Below the pieces are notes generated by a model. It was given only the letters and a program-made list of their open reading frames with translations. It had not been told where the DNA came from and did no database searches. From the NCBI GenBank assembly GCA_947448525.1, contig CANFNV010000001.1, positions 1 to 64,000 on the forward strand: a stretch of 64,000 nt of DNA, read 5' to 3'. A program made the position numbers and the translations under genes. Of this stretch, positions 40,903-50,949 are shown in pieces. Every line of letters begins with the position of its first letter. Position 1 is the first letter of the stretch. Source of the DNA: Flavobacteriaceae bacterium. GTDB lineage: Bacteria > Bacteroidota > Bacteroidia > Flavobacteriales > Flavobacteriaceae.

Positions 40903-43071
40903 TTATTCTTTAATAATTTTAATCGTTTTAATTTGATCGTCAGAAGTTAATTTAACTAAATAAGTACCAGCACCAAGCTGAGACATGTCTATTTGTCCTT
41001 GAGTATCATTCATTGATTTCACAATCATTTCTTGTCCTAAAAGATTAACTACTTGAACTTTATAAATTGTAGTTGCATTAGAAATGTTCAACACATTTTT
41101 TACTGGATTTGGATAAAACGTGAAATTTGAGTTTGAAAAGGTATTGCTAGTCAAAGAAGCGTCATATGCTGACAATTGAAAATCACCATCAATACCACCA
41201 CCACTAAAACTATATGTCCAAACCCCAATATACAAGGTAGAACCTGGTGTCAATGCAGATAAAACAACTTTAGAAAAATTTCCATTACCAGCATCATCAT
41301 CACATCCAACTTCTGTTAAAGAACCACAGGTTCCTGTAAATACTGATAATACAGAGTCCGTCATTGTTGTTCCCGGTGTAGTATCCGTTTCAACAGTTAA
41401 AGACCCTGAAGCAGGAACAACCACGCTATACCAAACATCATTTTTTCTGTTAGTCTGACATGCAAAGGTCAATCCAGTAGTTGAAGTCCCACCAACGGTA
41501 GTACCTATAACAGGGGAATCAGTAAAAACCCCACCTGGAGTTATTGAAATTGCATTCATACAATCATCATTTGCAGGAGGAGTAGGTAATGTTGTAAAGC
41601 TTACCATTGCGCTCCATTCTGATGAATCTGAAATACTACAAACAGAACGAACCCATACGTAATAAGTTGTAAATGGTGTTAAACCAGTTAAATTAACAGT
41701 TGTAATACCGGCTATAACACCATCAGTTGCTAAATCAGTTGGTAGCGGAGAAGAATTAGTTGTTGATAAATAATATTCATATCCACTAGCAGGAGCATTA
41801 GCAGGAGCTGTCCAAGAGATTGTAGCTCCAGTATTTGTTGGTAAAGTAGCAACTACAGCAAAAGGAATTGAACAAGAAGGGGTAGTAACAATTTTAATGT
41901 CGTCTACATATAAAGAGAATTGATTAGCTATTGAATAGGCATTAAATCCAAAGTAATAAACGCCAGAAGTCGTTGGAGTAAAAGAAACAATATTTTGTTG
42001 AACCACTCCTCCACTAAATACTCCTCCCGTTATAGTAGGATGATCTGCTAAAATATCGGTCATATCAGCTGAAGTGGGTGAAATTCCATAAGCAACTTTC
42101 ATGCTTTCAGTATAAAAGGTAGAATTATTACCATAGTTATAAGAAATATCGTAAGATACTCCTGCATCTAATGCAATGCCTTGTGTGTAAAACCAAGTAT
42201 CTGCTGGATTGAAAAAATCATAGGTATATCTTAATGTATTACTTGAAAATCCATAACCAGGATTGCTTGCTGTTGTCCAATTATATCCTAAACCAACATT
42301 TTCATTAGAAGTACAAATTGGTAAAGCAGGGACTACTGCAGATTCAAAGTCTTGAATATAAGGAACAGTAGTGGCTTCGCACAAAGTAGCAAATGTACCC
42401 ATTACACTCCAATAAGAAGAATCAGTATTACTACAAACAGAACGTACCCAAATGTAATAATTTGTTCCGGAAGTTAAACCCGTAAAATCGAAAGAAGTTA
42501 TTCCAGCTACAACTCCATCTGTTGCAGCATCTGTAGTTGCTGGCGCCGTGTTAGCTGTTGAAAAATAAAATTCATAACCATTTGCAGGATCTGTTACGGA
42601 AGTAGTCCATGAAACCGTTGCCGTTGTTGTAGTTATGTTTGATGAAACTAGTCCAGTTGGAGCTATGCAAGTAGGAGGAATTCCACAAATTACGTATCTA
42701 TTTCTGGAAGTATTTTGGGTGCCGCAACCCGCTAAATTAGTATAGAATTTTATATCCCCAGATATTGTAGCTACCCAAGAAACAGAGCCAGTACCAAAAG
42801 TATCAGCAGTAGTTCCACCATCAGAGCTAATTGTTATAATATCGGAAGCAACTGAACTTCCAAAAGTATAAGTTTCCCCAAGAGTTACACTAACAAGTGA
42901 ATACTCCCCTGCGTAACCAGCAGTTGTAATTATGTTTTGAGTTAATCCATCACAAACTGGAATAGTATATGATGCACCAAAAGGATATTGAGTAGTTGAT
43001 GTTAAACACTGAGCAGATAAACCAAAGGAATATCCAAAAATCAGGATTAGTAATAAAGTAATTTTTTTCAT
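40903..43071 (-). CDS. Secreted multi-domain protein with two fibronectin III domains and T9SS sorting domain
   Basis: The 722-residue protein has a signal peptide (LLLILIFGYSFGLSAQ). Two fibronectin type III domains are evident (TGLVSSNITTTTATVSWTTS and VVATLPTNTGATISWTAP), each followed by a matching phrase such as SGTNYYIWVRSVCS or FTTYYVWVRSVCS. Between them lies a jellyroll-like segment (YIQDFESAVVPALPIC to FSLYVDDIKIV) resembling MAM or choice-of-anchor modules. A pre-peptidase C-terminal-like domain follows (NDDCMNAISITPGGVF). The last 75 residues are a T9SS sorting domain (FTFYPNPVKNVLNIS, MSQLGAGTYLVKL). No catalytic domain is visible, so it is probably a surface or matrix protein. 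Confidence 0.9.
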   Translation of the reverse strand: MKKITLLLILIFGYSFGLSAQCLTSTTQYPFGASYTIPVCDGLTQNIITTAGYAGEYSLVSVTLGETYTFGSSVASDIITISSDGGTTADTFGTGSVSWVATISGDIKFYTNLAGCGTQNTSRNRYVICGIPPTCIAPTGLVSSNITTTTATVSWTTSVTDPANGYEFYFSTANTAPATTDAATDGVVAGITSFDFTGLTSGTNYYIWVRSVCSNTDSSYWSVMGTFATLCEATTVPYIQDFESAVVPALPICTSNENVGLGYNWTTASNPGYGFSSNTLRYTYDFFNPADTWFYTQGIALDAGVSYDISYNYGNNSTFYTESMKVAYGISPTSADMTDILADHPTITGGVFSGGVVQQNIVSFTPTTSGVYYFGFNAYSIANQFSLYVDDIKIVTTPSCSIPFAVVATLPTNTGATISWTAPANAPASGYEYYLSTTNSSPLPTDLATDGVIAGITTVNLTGLTPFTTYYVWVRSVCSISDSSEWSAMVSFTTLPTPPANDDCMNAISITPGGVFTDSPVIGTTVGGTSTTGLTFACQTNRKNDVWYSVVVPASGSLTVETDTTPGTTMTDSVLSVFTGTCGSLTEVGCDDDAGNGNFSKVVLSALTPGSTLYIGVWTYSFSGGGIDGDFQLSAYDASLTSNTFSNSNFTFYPNPVKNVLNISNATTIYKVQVVNLLGQEMIVKSMNDTQGQIDMSQLGAGTYLVKLTSDDQIKTIKIIKE

Positions 43072-43184
43072 ATAAATAAATTTTAAATATAAATTAATGG
43101 ATATAAAAGTAAGCTAAAAAGCTCTAAATACAAAATTTAAAGCTTATTTTTAAATATGATTTAATTCAAATGATAATAACCTAC

Positions 43185-44375
43185 TTATTTTATGCTTGAA
43201 ACCATAACCATTTCATTGGCATCTGCGTCATAATCTACACCCTCAAATCCGAAACCAAATAAATTCAAGAAGTCTTGTTTATAGCCGGCTAAGTCTCCAA
43301 TTTCTGGCAACGATTCTGTTGTGGATTCTATCCATAATTTAGCAACTTGAGCTTGAACATCATCGCGCATTTCCCAATCATCAATTCGTATTCTTCCGTT
43401 TGAATCTGTAGGGATTTCCTTTCCTGTATATAATCGCTCAGCAAATAATCGCTGAATTTGTTCAATACAACCTTCATGAATTCCATCGGCTTTCATAATT
43501 TTATACAACAATGATATGTATAAAGGAATAACTGGAATTGCAGAACTTGCTTGAGTAACCAATGCTTTATTTACAGAAACATAAGCTTTTCCATTAATAT
43601 CTTTTAAACTATCTGTAATTGAAAATGCCGAAGCTTCCAAATGATCTTTAGCTCTCCCGATAGTTCCTTTTCTATAAACCGCTTCCGTAACTGATGGTCC
43701 TATATAAGAATAAGCAATTGTTGTTGCTCCTGGAGCTAATAAATTGGCATCTTTTAAATCTTGTATCCACATAACCCAATCTTCACCTCCCATAACCACA
43801 ACGGTATTGTCAATATCTTCTTGATTTGCTGGTTCGATAGAAACTTGTGTTATATTTCCGGTATGAAAATCAACAGTTTTGTTTGTAAATGTATTTCCAA
43901 TAGGTTTTAGTGAGGAACGATGTAATACCCCGGTATCAGGATGTAATCTTACAGGCGATGCCAAACTATAAATTATTAAATCAATTTGGCCTAAATCTGC
44001 CTTAATCATATCGATTGTTTGCTTTTTTATTTCTTTAGAAAAGGCATCACCATTAATACTTTTAGCATACAAACCGGCTTTTATTGCTTCGTTTTCAAAT
44101 GCTGCCGAATTATACCAACCTGGTGAAGCAGTTTTTCCTTCAGTTGGAGGCTTTTCAAAGAAAACACCAATAGTTGCAGCGTCACAACCAAAGGCACTAG
44201 AAATTCTAGATGCTAAACCAAATCCAGTTGAGGCACCAATTACTAAAACACGCTTTGCACCATCTATTTTACCTTTAGATTTTACGTATTCCATTTGATT
44301 TTTTATGTTTTGTTCGCAACCTTTTGGATGAGCTGTCAAACAAATAAAGCCACGCATTCTAGGTTCTATAATCAT
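43185..44375 (-). CDS. fabV: Enoyl-[acyl-carrier-protein] reductase, FabV type
   Basis: The 396-residue enzyme reduces the trans-2-enoyl double bond with NADH in the last step of each fatty-acid elongation cycle. Features are the N-terminal MIIEPRMRGFICLTAHPKGC, the NADH-binding VLVIGASTGFGLASRISSAF, the SLASPVR motif and the active-site Tyr-x8-Lys in VYRKGTIGRAKDHLE. Length is normal for FabV. FabV enzymes are generally resistant to triclosan, unlike FabI. The gene has a well-formed promoter that overlaps the end of recN (44423-44452), so it is probably transcribed separately from the recN block. Confidence 0.96.
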   Translation of the reverse strand: MIIEPRMRGFICLTAHPKGCEQNIKNQMEYVKSKGKIDGAKRVLVIGASTGFGLASRISSAFGCDAATIGVFFEKPPTEGKTASPGWYNSAAFENEAIKAGLYAKSINGDAFSKEIKKQTIDMIKADLGQIDLIIYSLASPVRLHPDTGVLHRSSLKPIGNTFTNKTVDFHTGNITQVSIEPANQEDIDNTVVVMGGEDWVMWIQDLKDANLLAPGATTIAYSYIGPSVTEAVYRKGTIGRAKDHLEASAFSITDSLKDINGKAYVSVNKALVTQASSAIPVIPLYISLLYKIMKADGIHEGCIEQIQRLFAERLYTGKEIPTDSNGRIRIDDWEMRDDVQAQVAKLWIESTTESLPEIGDLAGYKQDFLNLFGFGFEGVDYDADANEMVMVSSIK

Positions 44376-44422
44376 AATCTTATTATTGTATTTCTATTTT
44401 GAAGTTTAAATTTCAAATCAGG

Positions 44423-44452
44423 CAAATATAATTGATTTTTTTAGTTGAGCAA
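44423..44452 (-). promoter_or_regulatory. Promoter of fabV
   Basis: On the minus strand TTG (44452-44450), 19 bases, then TATATTTG (44430-44423) fit the Bacteroidetes consensus. The -33 part lies inside the 3' end of recN. The leader to the ATG at 44375 is about 40 bases. Confidence 0.7.
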
Positions 44453-46093
44453 TTCCTTCGCGTGAATTAAAGCTGAATCAGAAATCGAAGAACCAGAAAG
44501 CATTTGAGCAATTTCTATAACGCGCTCCTCTTTTGACAATATCTTTAATTCTGATTGGGTGTGATTGTCTTTTATTACCTTATAAACCTTGAAGTGTTCA
44601 TTTCCTTTTCCCGCAATTTGAGGTAAATGAGTTATGGCAAAAACCTGCATATTTTCACTCATAGATTTCATTATTTCGCCCATTTTATGTGCAATTTCTC
44701 CAGAAACTCCGGTATCTATTTCATCAAAAATAATGCTCGGAAGTTTAGAATAATTAGATAAAACCGATTTTACAGCCAACATAATTCTAGACATTTCTCC
44801 ACCCGAAGCCACCTTCTTTAACAATCCGAAATTGGAACCTTTATTGGCTGAAAACAAAAACTGAATTTCATCTTTACCATTAAAATAAAATTCTTCTTTT
44901 GAAATTAATTCGATATTAAAACGAGCATTTTCCATTCCTAATTGCTCTAAAATTAAAGCTAATTTAGCTATTAGAATCGGAATTGCTTCTACTCTATTAT
45001 TATGAATTTCAATAGCTAATTTATTCAGCTGATTTTCTATCAATACAATTTGTTTTTCTATTGCATTGATTTGTGATTCTAATGTTGTAACTGAAACTAC
45101 TTTTGTGTCTAAATCATCTTGTATTTGCAGCAATTCTTCTACCGAATTAACTTGATGTTTCTTTTCAAGAGCATAAATCAACTGTAATTTATCATTAATT
45201 ATTTGTAATTCATCTGGATTAGAAAAAACGGTTTCAGACAACTGCTCTAATTCTTTTTCTATATCATAAAATTCAATTAAAACACTATTAATTCGCTCAT
45301 ATACAGCATTATATTCTGAAGAAAAACCAGCAATTTTTTGAAAACACAATTTGACTTCTTTTAAATTTTGCAGAACTCCAAACTGCTCTTCATTGATAAT
45401 GGATAATGATTTTATTACATTTTCTTTTATAAATTCGACGTTATTTAACTTTTCAAAATGAATTTCAATCGCTTCTTTTTCTCCAGATTTTAAATTAGCC
45501 GACAACAATTCATCAAGTAAAAAAGTATTGTAATCTTGTTCTTTTAAAACAGAATGAAGCAATTCGGTATTGGATTTTAAATCCGATTTATTTTTTTTGT
45601 ATTCTTTTAATTGTATAGCATATTCGTTTATCAAACTGAAATTTAATCCAACAGAATCAATAATTTGAAATTGCACCGTTTCATCTGAAAGCTCTTGGGT
45701 TTGATGTTGCGAATGAATATCTATAAGAAAAGTACTCATTTCTTGTAATTCGTTAAGATTAACAGGAGTATCGTTTATAAAAGCCCGGGATTTTCCAGAG
45801 GGTAAAATTTCTCTTCTAATGATAGTTTCCTCTTCATAATCCAAATCATTGGCTTCAAAAAATGGCTCTAGATTGTAATTTTTAATTTGAAAATGCCCTT
45901 CAATTACACATTTTTCTTCTTTATTTTTTAAAGAAGTTAAATCGGCTCTTTTTCCTAAAACTAAACCCAAGGCACCTAATAGAATTGATTTTCCTGCCCC
46001 TGTTTCACCCGTAATGACAGAAAATCCATCAGTAAATTTTACTGATAATTTCTCTATCAATGCATAGTTTTCAATAGATAAGGAAGTGATCAT
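44441..46093 (-). CDS. recN: DNA repair protein RecN
   Basis: The 550-residue SMC-like ATPase acts early in double-strand-break repair. It has Walker A ITGETGAGKSILLGAL near residue 30, long coiled-coil arms in the middle (for example residues 160-380), and the C-terminal signature LLKKVASGGEMSRIMLAVKS followed by Walker B LPSIIFDEIDTGVSGEI and the His of VFAITHLPQIA. Length is normal. It is the last gene of the bamD-rpoZ-coaBC-porD-recN block, 21 bases after porD. Confidence 0.96.
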   Translation of the reverse strand: MITSLSIENYALIEKLSVKFTDGFSVITGETGAGKSILLGALGLVLGKRADLTSLKNKEEKCVIEGHFQIKNYNLEPFFEANDLDYEEETIIRREILPSGKSRAFINDTPVNLNELQEMSTFLIDIHSQHQTQELSDETVQFQIIDSVGLNFSLINEYAIQLKEYKKNKSDLKSNTELLHSVLKEQDYNTFLLDELLSANLKSGEKEAIEIHFEKLNNVEFIKENVIKSLSIINEEQFGVLQNLKEVKLCFQKIAGFSSEYNAVYERINSVLIEFYDIEKELEQLSETVFSNPDELQIINDKLQLIYALEKKHQVNSVEELLQIQDDLDTKVVSVTTLESQINAIEKQIVLIENQLNKLAIEIHNNRVEAIPILIAKLALILEQLGMENARFNIELISKEEFYFNGKDEIQFLFSANKGSNFGLLKKVASGGEMSRIMLAVKSVLSNYSKLPSIIFDEIDTGVSGEIAHKMGEIMKSMSENMQVFAITHLPQIAGKGNEHFKVYKVIKDNHTQSELKILSKEERVIEIAQMLSGSSISDSALIHAKELLN

Positions 46094-46114
46094 GTAGTTA
46101 AAGTTTATTTAGAA

Positions 46115-47005
46115 TTAAAACTTTATACCTACCCATTTTGCAGCATTTGTAGGCGATATTCTGGATAATTTATCAACCAAACCCTCTATATTTACACTCG
46201 GACCTCCTGAGAATATAGAAACAATTTCATCTGATTTGGCATCAAAAAATATCCTTGTTAGATAAGCGTTAGGTTTGGCTTCATATAGAGCTGAAAGTGT
46301 GTTGATCGAATTATTAATAGCTTCTTTAGAAGACTTAATATCCTTATACATTCCATCTAAACCGTTAAAGTGATATTGAAACATGGCCTCTCTATATGGT
46401 CTGTAAGTAGCCGACATCAAATCATTAACTAAATAATAGCGATTTTGAGTTTTGTCGGTTTGAGACCATCCTTTTCCACCAGATGGCGCTGCCAAACTGA
46501 CAATTTCTTGTGCCGATTGAAAGTAACTCGCACCACTATCTAACTTAAAAGTTTCCGCATCAATACCCAATATAATATACGAATAAAAAGCAATTGTAGA
46601 AATTAAATTCGAATCATAACTACTTGGATTATAAAATAAATTCTGAAATTCAATGTATTGAAAATTGAAATCTTTATCATTAATATTAATTATAGGAGAA
46701 GAAAAACTTGAATTGTATGTTGGTCTTGAAGCTTGAATTTGGATGCTACCCTCAAAATTATTTGAATCATAAGAGTTCAACGTTATAAACATTGTACAAC
46801 TTATTTTTTCGTTATCTTTGAATGTTTTCTCCGTCCAAGCGGTTTTGTTTACAAACTCATTCAATGATGTCTCTAGACTTTTAAAAATCTGATTATTGGC
46901 ATTTGTAATTTTATCATAATTCACAATAACCTTACAATTTAGCTCTTGTGCTTGAATGTTGGCAAAAAAACAAATTAAAAATAAATTAAAAAATTTACGC
47001 ATCAT
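46115..47005 (-). CDS. porD: Type IX secretion system protein PorD (DUF4835)
   Basis: The 296-residue protein has a signal peptide (FFNLFLICFFANIQAQEL) and the DUF4835 body: CKVIVNYDKITNANNQIFKS, FVNKTAWTEKTFKDNEKISC, QIQASRPTYNSSF, FYSYIILGIDAETFKLDSG and the late FDAKSDEIVSIF. DUF4835 corresponds to PorD, a periplasmic or membrane-associated component linked to the T9SS that exports the sorting-domain proteins seen elsewhere in this window. The start overlaps the end of coaBC by 11 bases. Either of two adjacent ATGs (47005 or 47002) may be used. Confidence 0.88.
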   Translation of the reverse strand: MMRKFFNLFLICFFANIQAQELNCKVIVNYDKITNANNQIFKSLETSLNEFVNKTAWTEKTFKDNEKISCTMFITLNSYDSNNFEGSIQIQASRPTYNSSFSSPIININDKDFNFQYIEFQNLFYNPSSYDSNLISTIAFYSYIILGIDAETFKLDSGASYFQSAQEIVSLAAPSGGKGWSQTDKTQNRYYLVNDLMSATYRPYREAMFQYHFNGLDGMYKDIKSSKEAINNSINTLSALYEAKPNAYLTRIFFDAKSDEIVSIFSGGPSVNIEGLVDKLSRISPTNAAKWVGIKF

Positions 47006-48236
47006 AATGAGTTATTACTTTATTTAAAATATCCACTGCTACTTCTTCTTTCGATTTTAATTCTATTAATTCAATAGTAAAATTCTTGTCAATGAATGTA
47101 ACCTTGTTGGTTGGTCCTCCAAAACCTGCTCCTTTATCTTGAAGCGAATTTAAAACTATCAAATCTAAGTTTTTTTTGTGAATTTTCAACTTAGCGTTTT
47201 CAATTTCATTTTCAGTTTCTAATGCAAAACCAATTAAAAACTGTTCTTTCTTTATTTCACCCAAAGATGCTAAAATATCTTTAGTTTTTTCTAATTCAAT
47301 AGAAAAATCAGCATCATTTTTTTTAATCTTATTTATAGATACGGCTTTTGGTTTATAATCGGCAACCGCAGCTGCTGCGATTGCAACATCAACATCGCTA
47401 TAAAACTCATGACAAGCATTATACATTTCTAAAGCTGAAACAACTTTAATTACTTTTATAGTGTTATTTTCTACTTTCAAATGCGTGGGTCCCGAAACCA
47501 AAATGACTTCTGCACCCAAATTTGCTGCTTGATTGGCAATATCAAATCCCATTTTACCAGAAGAATGATTTCCTATAAAACGCACAGGGTCTATAGATTC
47601 GTATGTTGGACCTGCAGTAACGAGTATTTTTTTTCCCATTAGTGGTAATTTACTCAGCAAATCAGCTTCCAAAAAAGTAATTATGTTTTCTGGCTCTGCC
47701 ATTCTTCCTTCGCCTGAGAGTCCACTAGCTAATTCTCCTGATTCTGCAGGAATTATACAATTCCCAAATTGTCGTAATGTGGTAAAAGAAGCAATTGTAG
47801 AGGGATGTTTATACATATCCAAATCCATTGCTGGAGCAAAATAAACAGGACATTTGGCCGATAAATAAGTTGCAATTAGAAGATTATCGCAATTCCCATT
47901 AGCCATTTTAGACAATGTATTGGCTGTTGCAGGAGCAATAATCATTAAATCTGCCCATAGACCAAATTCAACATGATTATTCCATTGGGCATTTTGTTTG
48001 GCTTGTTCACCTTTTTGACTAGAGTCATCATCTTCATTATAAAATGTAGAGTGAACTGGATTTTTAGATAATGTAGCTAAGGTTAATGGAGTTACAAAAT
48101 CTTTAGAAGCAGGAGTCATAATCACTTGGACATGGGCACCTGCTTTTATAAATAGTCGAACTAATGATGCGGTTTTGTATGCGGCAATTCCACCAGAAAC
48201 TCCTAGTATTATTTTTTTACCACTTAAAACTGACAT
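46995..48236 (-). CDS. coaBC: Bifunctional phosphopantothenoylcysteine decarboxylase / phosphopantothenate-cysteine ligase
   Basis: The 413-residue enzyme carries out two steps of CoA synthesis. The N-terminal flavin-dependent decarboxylase shows KIILGVSGGIAAYKTASLVR, NHVEFGLWADLMIIAPATAN, YFAPAMDLDMYKHPS and SGLSGEGRMAEP. The C-terminal ligase begins near residue 195 with GKKILVTAGPTYESIDPVRF and the dinucleotide motif IGNHSSGKMGFDIA, then AAAVADYKPKA and IGFALETENE. It lies 9 bases after rpoZ and overlaps porD. The later CoA gene coaE is found in this window as a fusion at 39091-40812. Confidence 0.96.
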   Translation of the reverse strand: MSVLSGKKIILGVSGGIAAYKTASLVRLFIKAGAHVQVIMTPASKDFVTPLTLATLSKNPVHSTFYNEDDDSSQKGEQAKQNAQWNNHVEFGLWADLMIIAPATANTLSKMANGNCDNLLIATYLSAKCPVYFAPAMDLDMYKHPSTIASFTTLRQFGNCIIPAESGELASGLSGEGRMAEPENIITFLEADLLSKLPLMGKKILVTAGPTYESIDPVRFIGNHSSGKMGFDIANQAANLGAEVILVSGPTHLKVENNTIKVIKVVSALEMYNACHEFYSDVDVAIAAAAVADYKPKAVSINKIKKNDADFSIELEKTKDILASLGEIKKEQFLIGFALETENEIENAKLKIHKKNLDLIVLNSLQDKGAGFGGPTNKVTFIDKNFTIELIELKSKEEVAVDILNKVITHYDA

Positions 48237-48245
48237 TTTTCGGTA

Positions 48246-48563
48246 TTATTTTTGTGTGTCTTTATGATAAATCTTACCATCCATCCACTCTTGAACTGCA
48301 AGAGCATGTGGTTTAGGAAGTTTTTCATAAAATTTAGAAACTTCAATTTGTTCTTTGTTTTCAAAGACTTCTTCTAAGCTATCATTATAAGTTGCAAATT
48401 CTTCTAACTTTTCAATCAATTCTTTTTTGATTTCAGTGTTAATTTGATTTGCTCTTTTAGCCATAATAGTTATTGCTTCATAAACATTTCCGGTAGGTTC
48501 CTCAATAACCGTTTTGTTATACGTTATTGTGTTTACTGGCGCATTGGTCTTTTTTAAATCCAT
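48246..48563 (-). CDS. rpoZ: RNA polymerase omega subunit
   Basis: The 105-residue protein is the Bacteroidetes-type omega subunit. It shows the promoter-proximal helix EEPTGNVYEAITIMAKRANQ, then INTEIKKELIEKLEEFATYN, corresponding to the omega core that clamps the beta-prime C-terminus. The C-terminal extension (KFYEKLPKPHALAVQEWMDG) is typical of the group. It lies between bamD (8 bases) and coaBC (9 bases), an order that I recognise as conserved in Flavobacteria. Confidence 0.9.
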   Translation of the reverse strand: MDLKKTNAPVNTITYNKTVIEEPTGNVYEAITIMAKRANQINTEIKKELIEKLEEFATYNDSLEEVFENKEQIEVSKFYEKLPKPHALAVQEWMDGKIYHKDTQK

Positions 48564-48571
48564 GACTTTTT

Positions 48572-49366
48572 TTATTTAGAAAATTGTTGTAAATCTTTAT
48601 CAATCTTAGCTAACATTTGGTCGGCTTTTGCTTTATATTTTGAATCTGCTTTGTATTTTATCAATCCATTGTATGCCGTTTTCGCATAATTCAATCGTTC
48701 TTCCATCTTTAGAACCACACTATTAACAGCTAGTTTATAGGCCGAATCTAATTTTAAAAACAAAGCATCTTCTTTAAATGTTGTTCCAGGAAAATCTGAA
48801 ATAAAATTATCGAATGCTATTTGAGAAGCTCTGTAATCTGAAATTGTATTGTATTGCTTGGCGTTTTCAAAAGCTTTTTTCTCAATTTTATATTTTAGTC
48901 CTTTTACAATAGCATTGGCTTGAGGCAAATAGGTTGAATTTGGATACGTATCGATAAAATTCTGTAATTTGTCCAATGCTTTATCAGTATCAACTTGATC
49001 TAAACTATACACTGGAGAAAGCTTTGAATAACATTGCGCACCCAAGAAAGAGGACTCTTCTACTTTTTCACTTTTTGGATAACTTGAAGCAAAATTTTCA
49101 AATTGGTAGCCCGCTAAATAAAATTGTTTGGTTTTATAATAAGATTGTGAAAACATATAAAACAACTTTTCTGCTTGCGGTTTTCCTTTATAGGAAGGGG
49201 CAATTTGTTCAAATAATCGAATCGCTTTTTCATATTTCCCTTTATCATACATTTTTGAAGAAACATCATATTTAAAAGCAACATCTTCCGACTTCAATGC
49301 TTTTTGGTATTCGCTACAAGACGAAAAAAGAACTATCAATGTTAAAAGTGAAACTATTTTCTTCAT
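48572..49366 (-). CDS. bamD: Outer-membrane assembly lipoprotein BamD
   Basis: The 264-residue protein has a lipoprotein signal with Cys17 (LLTLIVLFSSCSEYQKA) and five tetratricopeptide-like helix pairs, including YDKGKYEKAIRLFEQIAPSY, FYMFSQSYYKTKQFYLAGYQ, FASSYPKSEKVEESSFLGAQ and LQNFIDTYPNSTYLPQANAI. BamD is an essential part of the complex that inserts barrel proteins into the outer membrane. It is first in the bamD-rpoZ-coaBC-porD-recN block, with a -7 element at 49424-49431. Confidence 0.95.
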   Translation of the reverse strand: MKKIVSLLTLIVLFSSCSEYQKALKSEDVAFKYDVSSKMYDKGKYEKAIRLFEQIAPSYKGKPQAEKLFYMFSQSYYKTKQFYLAGYQFENFASSYPKSEKVEESSFLGAQCYSKLSPVYSLDQVDTDKALDKLQNFIDTYPNSTYLPQANAIVKGLKYKIEKKAFENAKQYNTISDYRASQIAFDNFISDFPGTTFKEDALFLKLDSAYKLAVNSVVLKMEERLNYAKTAYNGLIKYKADSKYKAKADQMLAKIDKDLQQFSK

Positions 49367-49423
49367 TTTTGTTTTTGTAAATGCAGTTTTTCAAGGAATA
49401 TTAGATTCTGAAAAATCGAACTG

Positions 49424-49431
49424 CAAAATTA
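49424..49431 (-). promoter_or_regulatory. Promoter -7 element for the bamD block
   Basis: The minus strand reads TAATTTTG, matching TAnnTTTG, 57 bases before the bamD ATG. It lies in the 109-base gap after dapA. Confidence 0.5.
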
Positions 49432-49475
49432 GTTAATAATTAGATACTATGAAACATTTTTTTTATTTTAAATAA

Positions 49476-50351
49476 CTACAAGCTTTTTACAAATTTTAAA
49501 AGCCTATCGGCTAAATCGTGATCTACATTTACTAGCGGAAGTCGAACAGTATTTTCTGACAACCCCAGGATTTTATGCACTTCTTTAATTCCAGCTGGAT
49601 TTCCTTGTTCAAAAATCATATCGATTACATCCGTTAAAAGGTAATGTAATTTATAGGCCTCATTTACTTTTCGATTCAAACCTAAACGTACCATATCCGA
49701 AAATTGTTTTGGAAAACCTTCGCCAATAACAGAAATAACACCGCTTCCACCTGCTAAAACCATTGGCAAGGCAACCATATCATCTCCGGAGATCACATGA
49801 AAACCTTCGGGTTTATTTTGAATTAATTTCATTGCTTGTACGATATCACCAGCGGCTTCTTTAATAGCAACGATGTTTTTAAAATCAGTTGCCAATCGTA
49901 AAACTGTTGAAGGCAACATGTTGACTCCTGTTCTACTCGGTACATTATATAAAATTACTGGAATCGGCGAAGCATCTGCAATGGCTTTAAAATGTTGATA
50001 GATTCCTTCTTGGTTTGGTTTGTTATAATAAGGCGATACTGAAAGAATAGCCATAAAATTTGACAAATCTCTTTCATTTAATTCTTTTACAATTTCTGCC
50101 GTATTATTTCCACCAACTCCAAGAACCAAAGGCAACCTTCCTTTATTGGCTTCTATAATAGTTTGGATAACTAATTCTTTTTCCGTTTGATTTAAAGTCG
50201 AATTTTCGGCTGTGGTTCCAAGAATAACCAAATAATCAATTCCATTATCAATTTGAAAATTGACTACTCGAGTTAATGCTTCTGTATCTATAGAAAAATC
50301 TTTTTTGAATGGGGTAACTAACGCAACTCCGGTTCCTATCAATGATTGCAT
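49476..50351 (-). CDS. dapA: 4-hydroxy-tetrahydrodipicolinate synthase
   Basis: The 291-residue aldolase condenses pyruvate with aspartate semialdehyde in lysine and diaminopimelate synthesis. Motifs are [36 protein letters not shown], the active-site Tyr in [14 protein letters not shown], the Schiff-base Lys in [11 protein letters not shown], and [20 protein letters not shown]. Length is normal. It follows the DUF6913 gene by one base and is probably translated from the same transcript. Confidence 0.96.
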   Translation of the reverse strand: MQSLIGTGVALVTPFKKDFSIDTEALTRVVNFQIDNGIDYLVILGTTAENSTLNQTEKELVIQTIIEANKGRLPLVLGVGGNNTAEIVKELNERDLSNFMAILSVSPYYNKPNQEGIYQHFKAIADASPIPVILYNVPSRTGVNMLPSTVLRLATDFKNIVAIKEAAGDIVQAMKLIQNKPEGFHVISGDDMVALPMVLAGGSGVISVIGEGFPKQFSDMVRLGLNRKVNEAYKLHYLLTDVIDMIFEQGNPAGIKEVHKILGLSENTVRLPLVNVDHDLADRLLKFVKSL

Positions 50352-50352
50352 G

Positions 50353-50871
50353 TTATAATTTGTTTAGTATTTTCAAATATTTGAACAATTCTGACATAAA
50401 AGCTTTGTAATTTTCAGCATTGGTATCAATCATAAAATGATGCAATCGTTTATCAATCGATGCAAATCCGACTTTAAAACTGGCTTTAGAAAGATGTGTA
50501 GTTAACAAAAGAGGCGCTTTTTCTATATCATAATAGCTAATCAATATATCAAAATCCGAATTCACAAAATCTTTAAATTCCGGAACATCAATTGAAGCCG
50601 TCCAACTTATATTTTTATAACTAAAAACAGGATAATCGAAAGTTTCGTTCTTTTTAATCGTATTTTTAAAAACTAAAATCTGAATATTTTCATTTTTAAT
50701 TCCTAGTTGGATAAGCTCTTTTAGCAATTCTTCTCTTTCATAAAAATAACTTTCGTCAAAAACTATCCCCACTTTTTGAACAGAACTATCTGAATTTATT
50801 AACCTTACATTAGATAACCTTTTCTTAACTATCCTTTTTGTCCAAAAATCCTTAATTTTATTTAAAAACAT
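50353..50871 (-). CDS. DUF6913 family protein
   Basis: The 172-residue cytosolic protein begins [20 protein letters not shown]. It has a flavodoxin-like alternation of strands and helices ([77 protein letters not shown]). I recognise the family as DUF6913, found next to dapA in Flavobacteria, with no known function. No signal peptide or membrane helix is visible. The stop codon lies one base from the dapA start. Confidence 0.78.
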   Translation of the reverse strand: MFLNKIKDFWTKRIVKKRLSNVRLINSDSSVQKVGIVFDESYFYEREELLKELIQLGIKNENIQILVFKNTIKKNETFDYPVFSYKNISWTASIDVPEFKDFVNSDFDILISYYDIEKAPLLLTTHLSKASFKVGFASIDKRLHHFMIDTNAENYKAFMSELFKYLKILNKL

Positions 50872-50889
50872 AGTACTTTTACTTGGTTA

Positions 50890-50897
50890 CAAATTTA
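50890..50897 (-). promoter_or_regulatory. Promoter -7 element for the DUF6913-dapA pair
   Basis: The minus strand reads TAAATTTG, matching TAnnTTTG, 18 bases before the ATG at 50871. Confidence 0.5.
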
Positions 50898-50949
50898 ACT
50901 AAATTTAGTCAAAAATATGTGGGTAAAAATAAAAAACTATAACGTTGTA

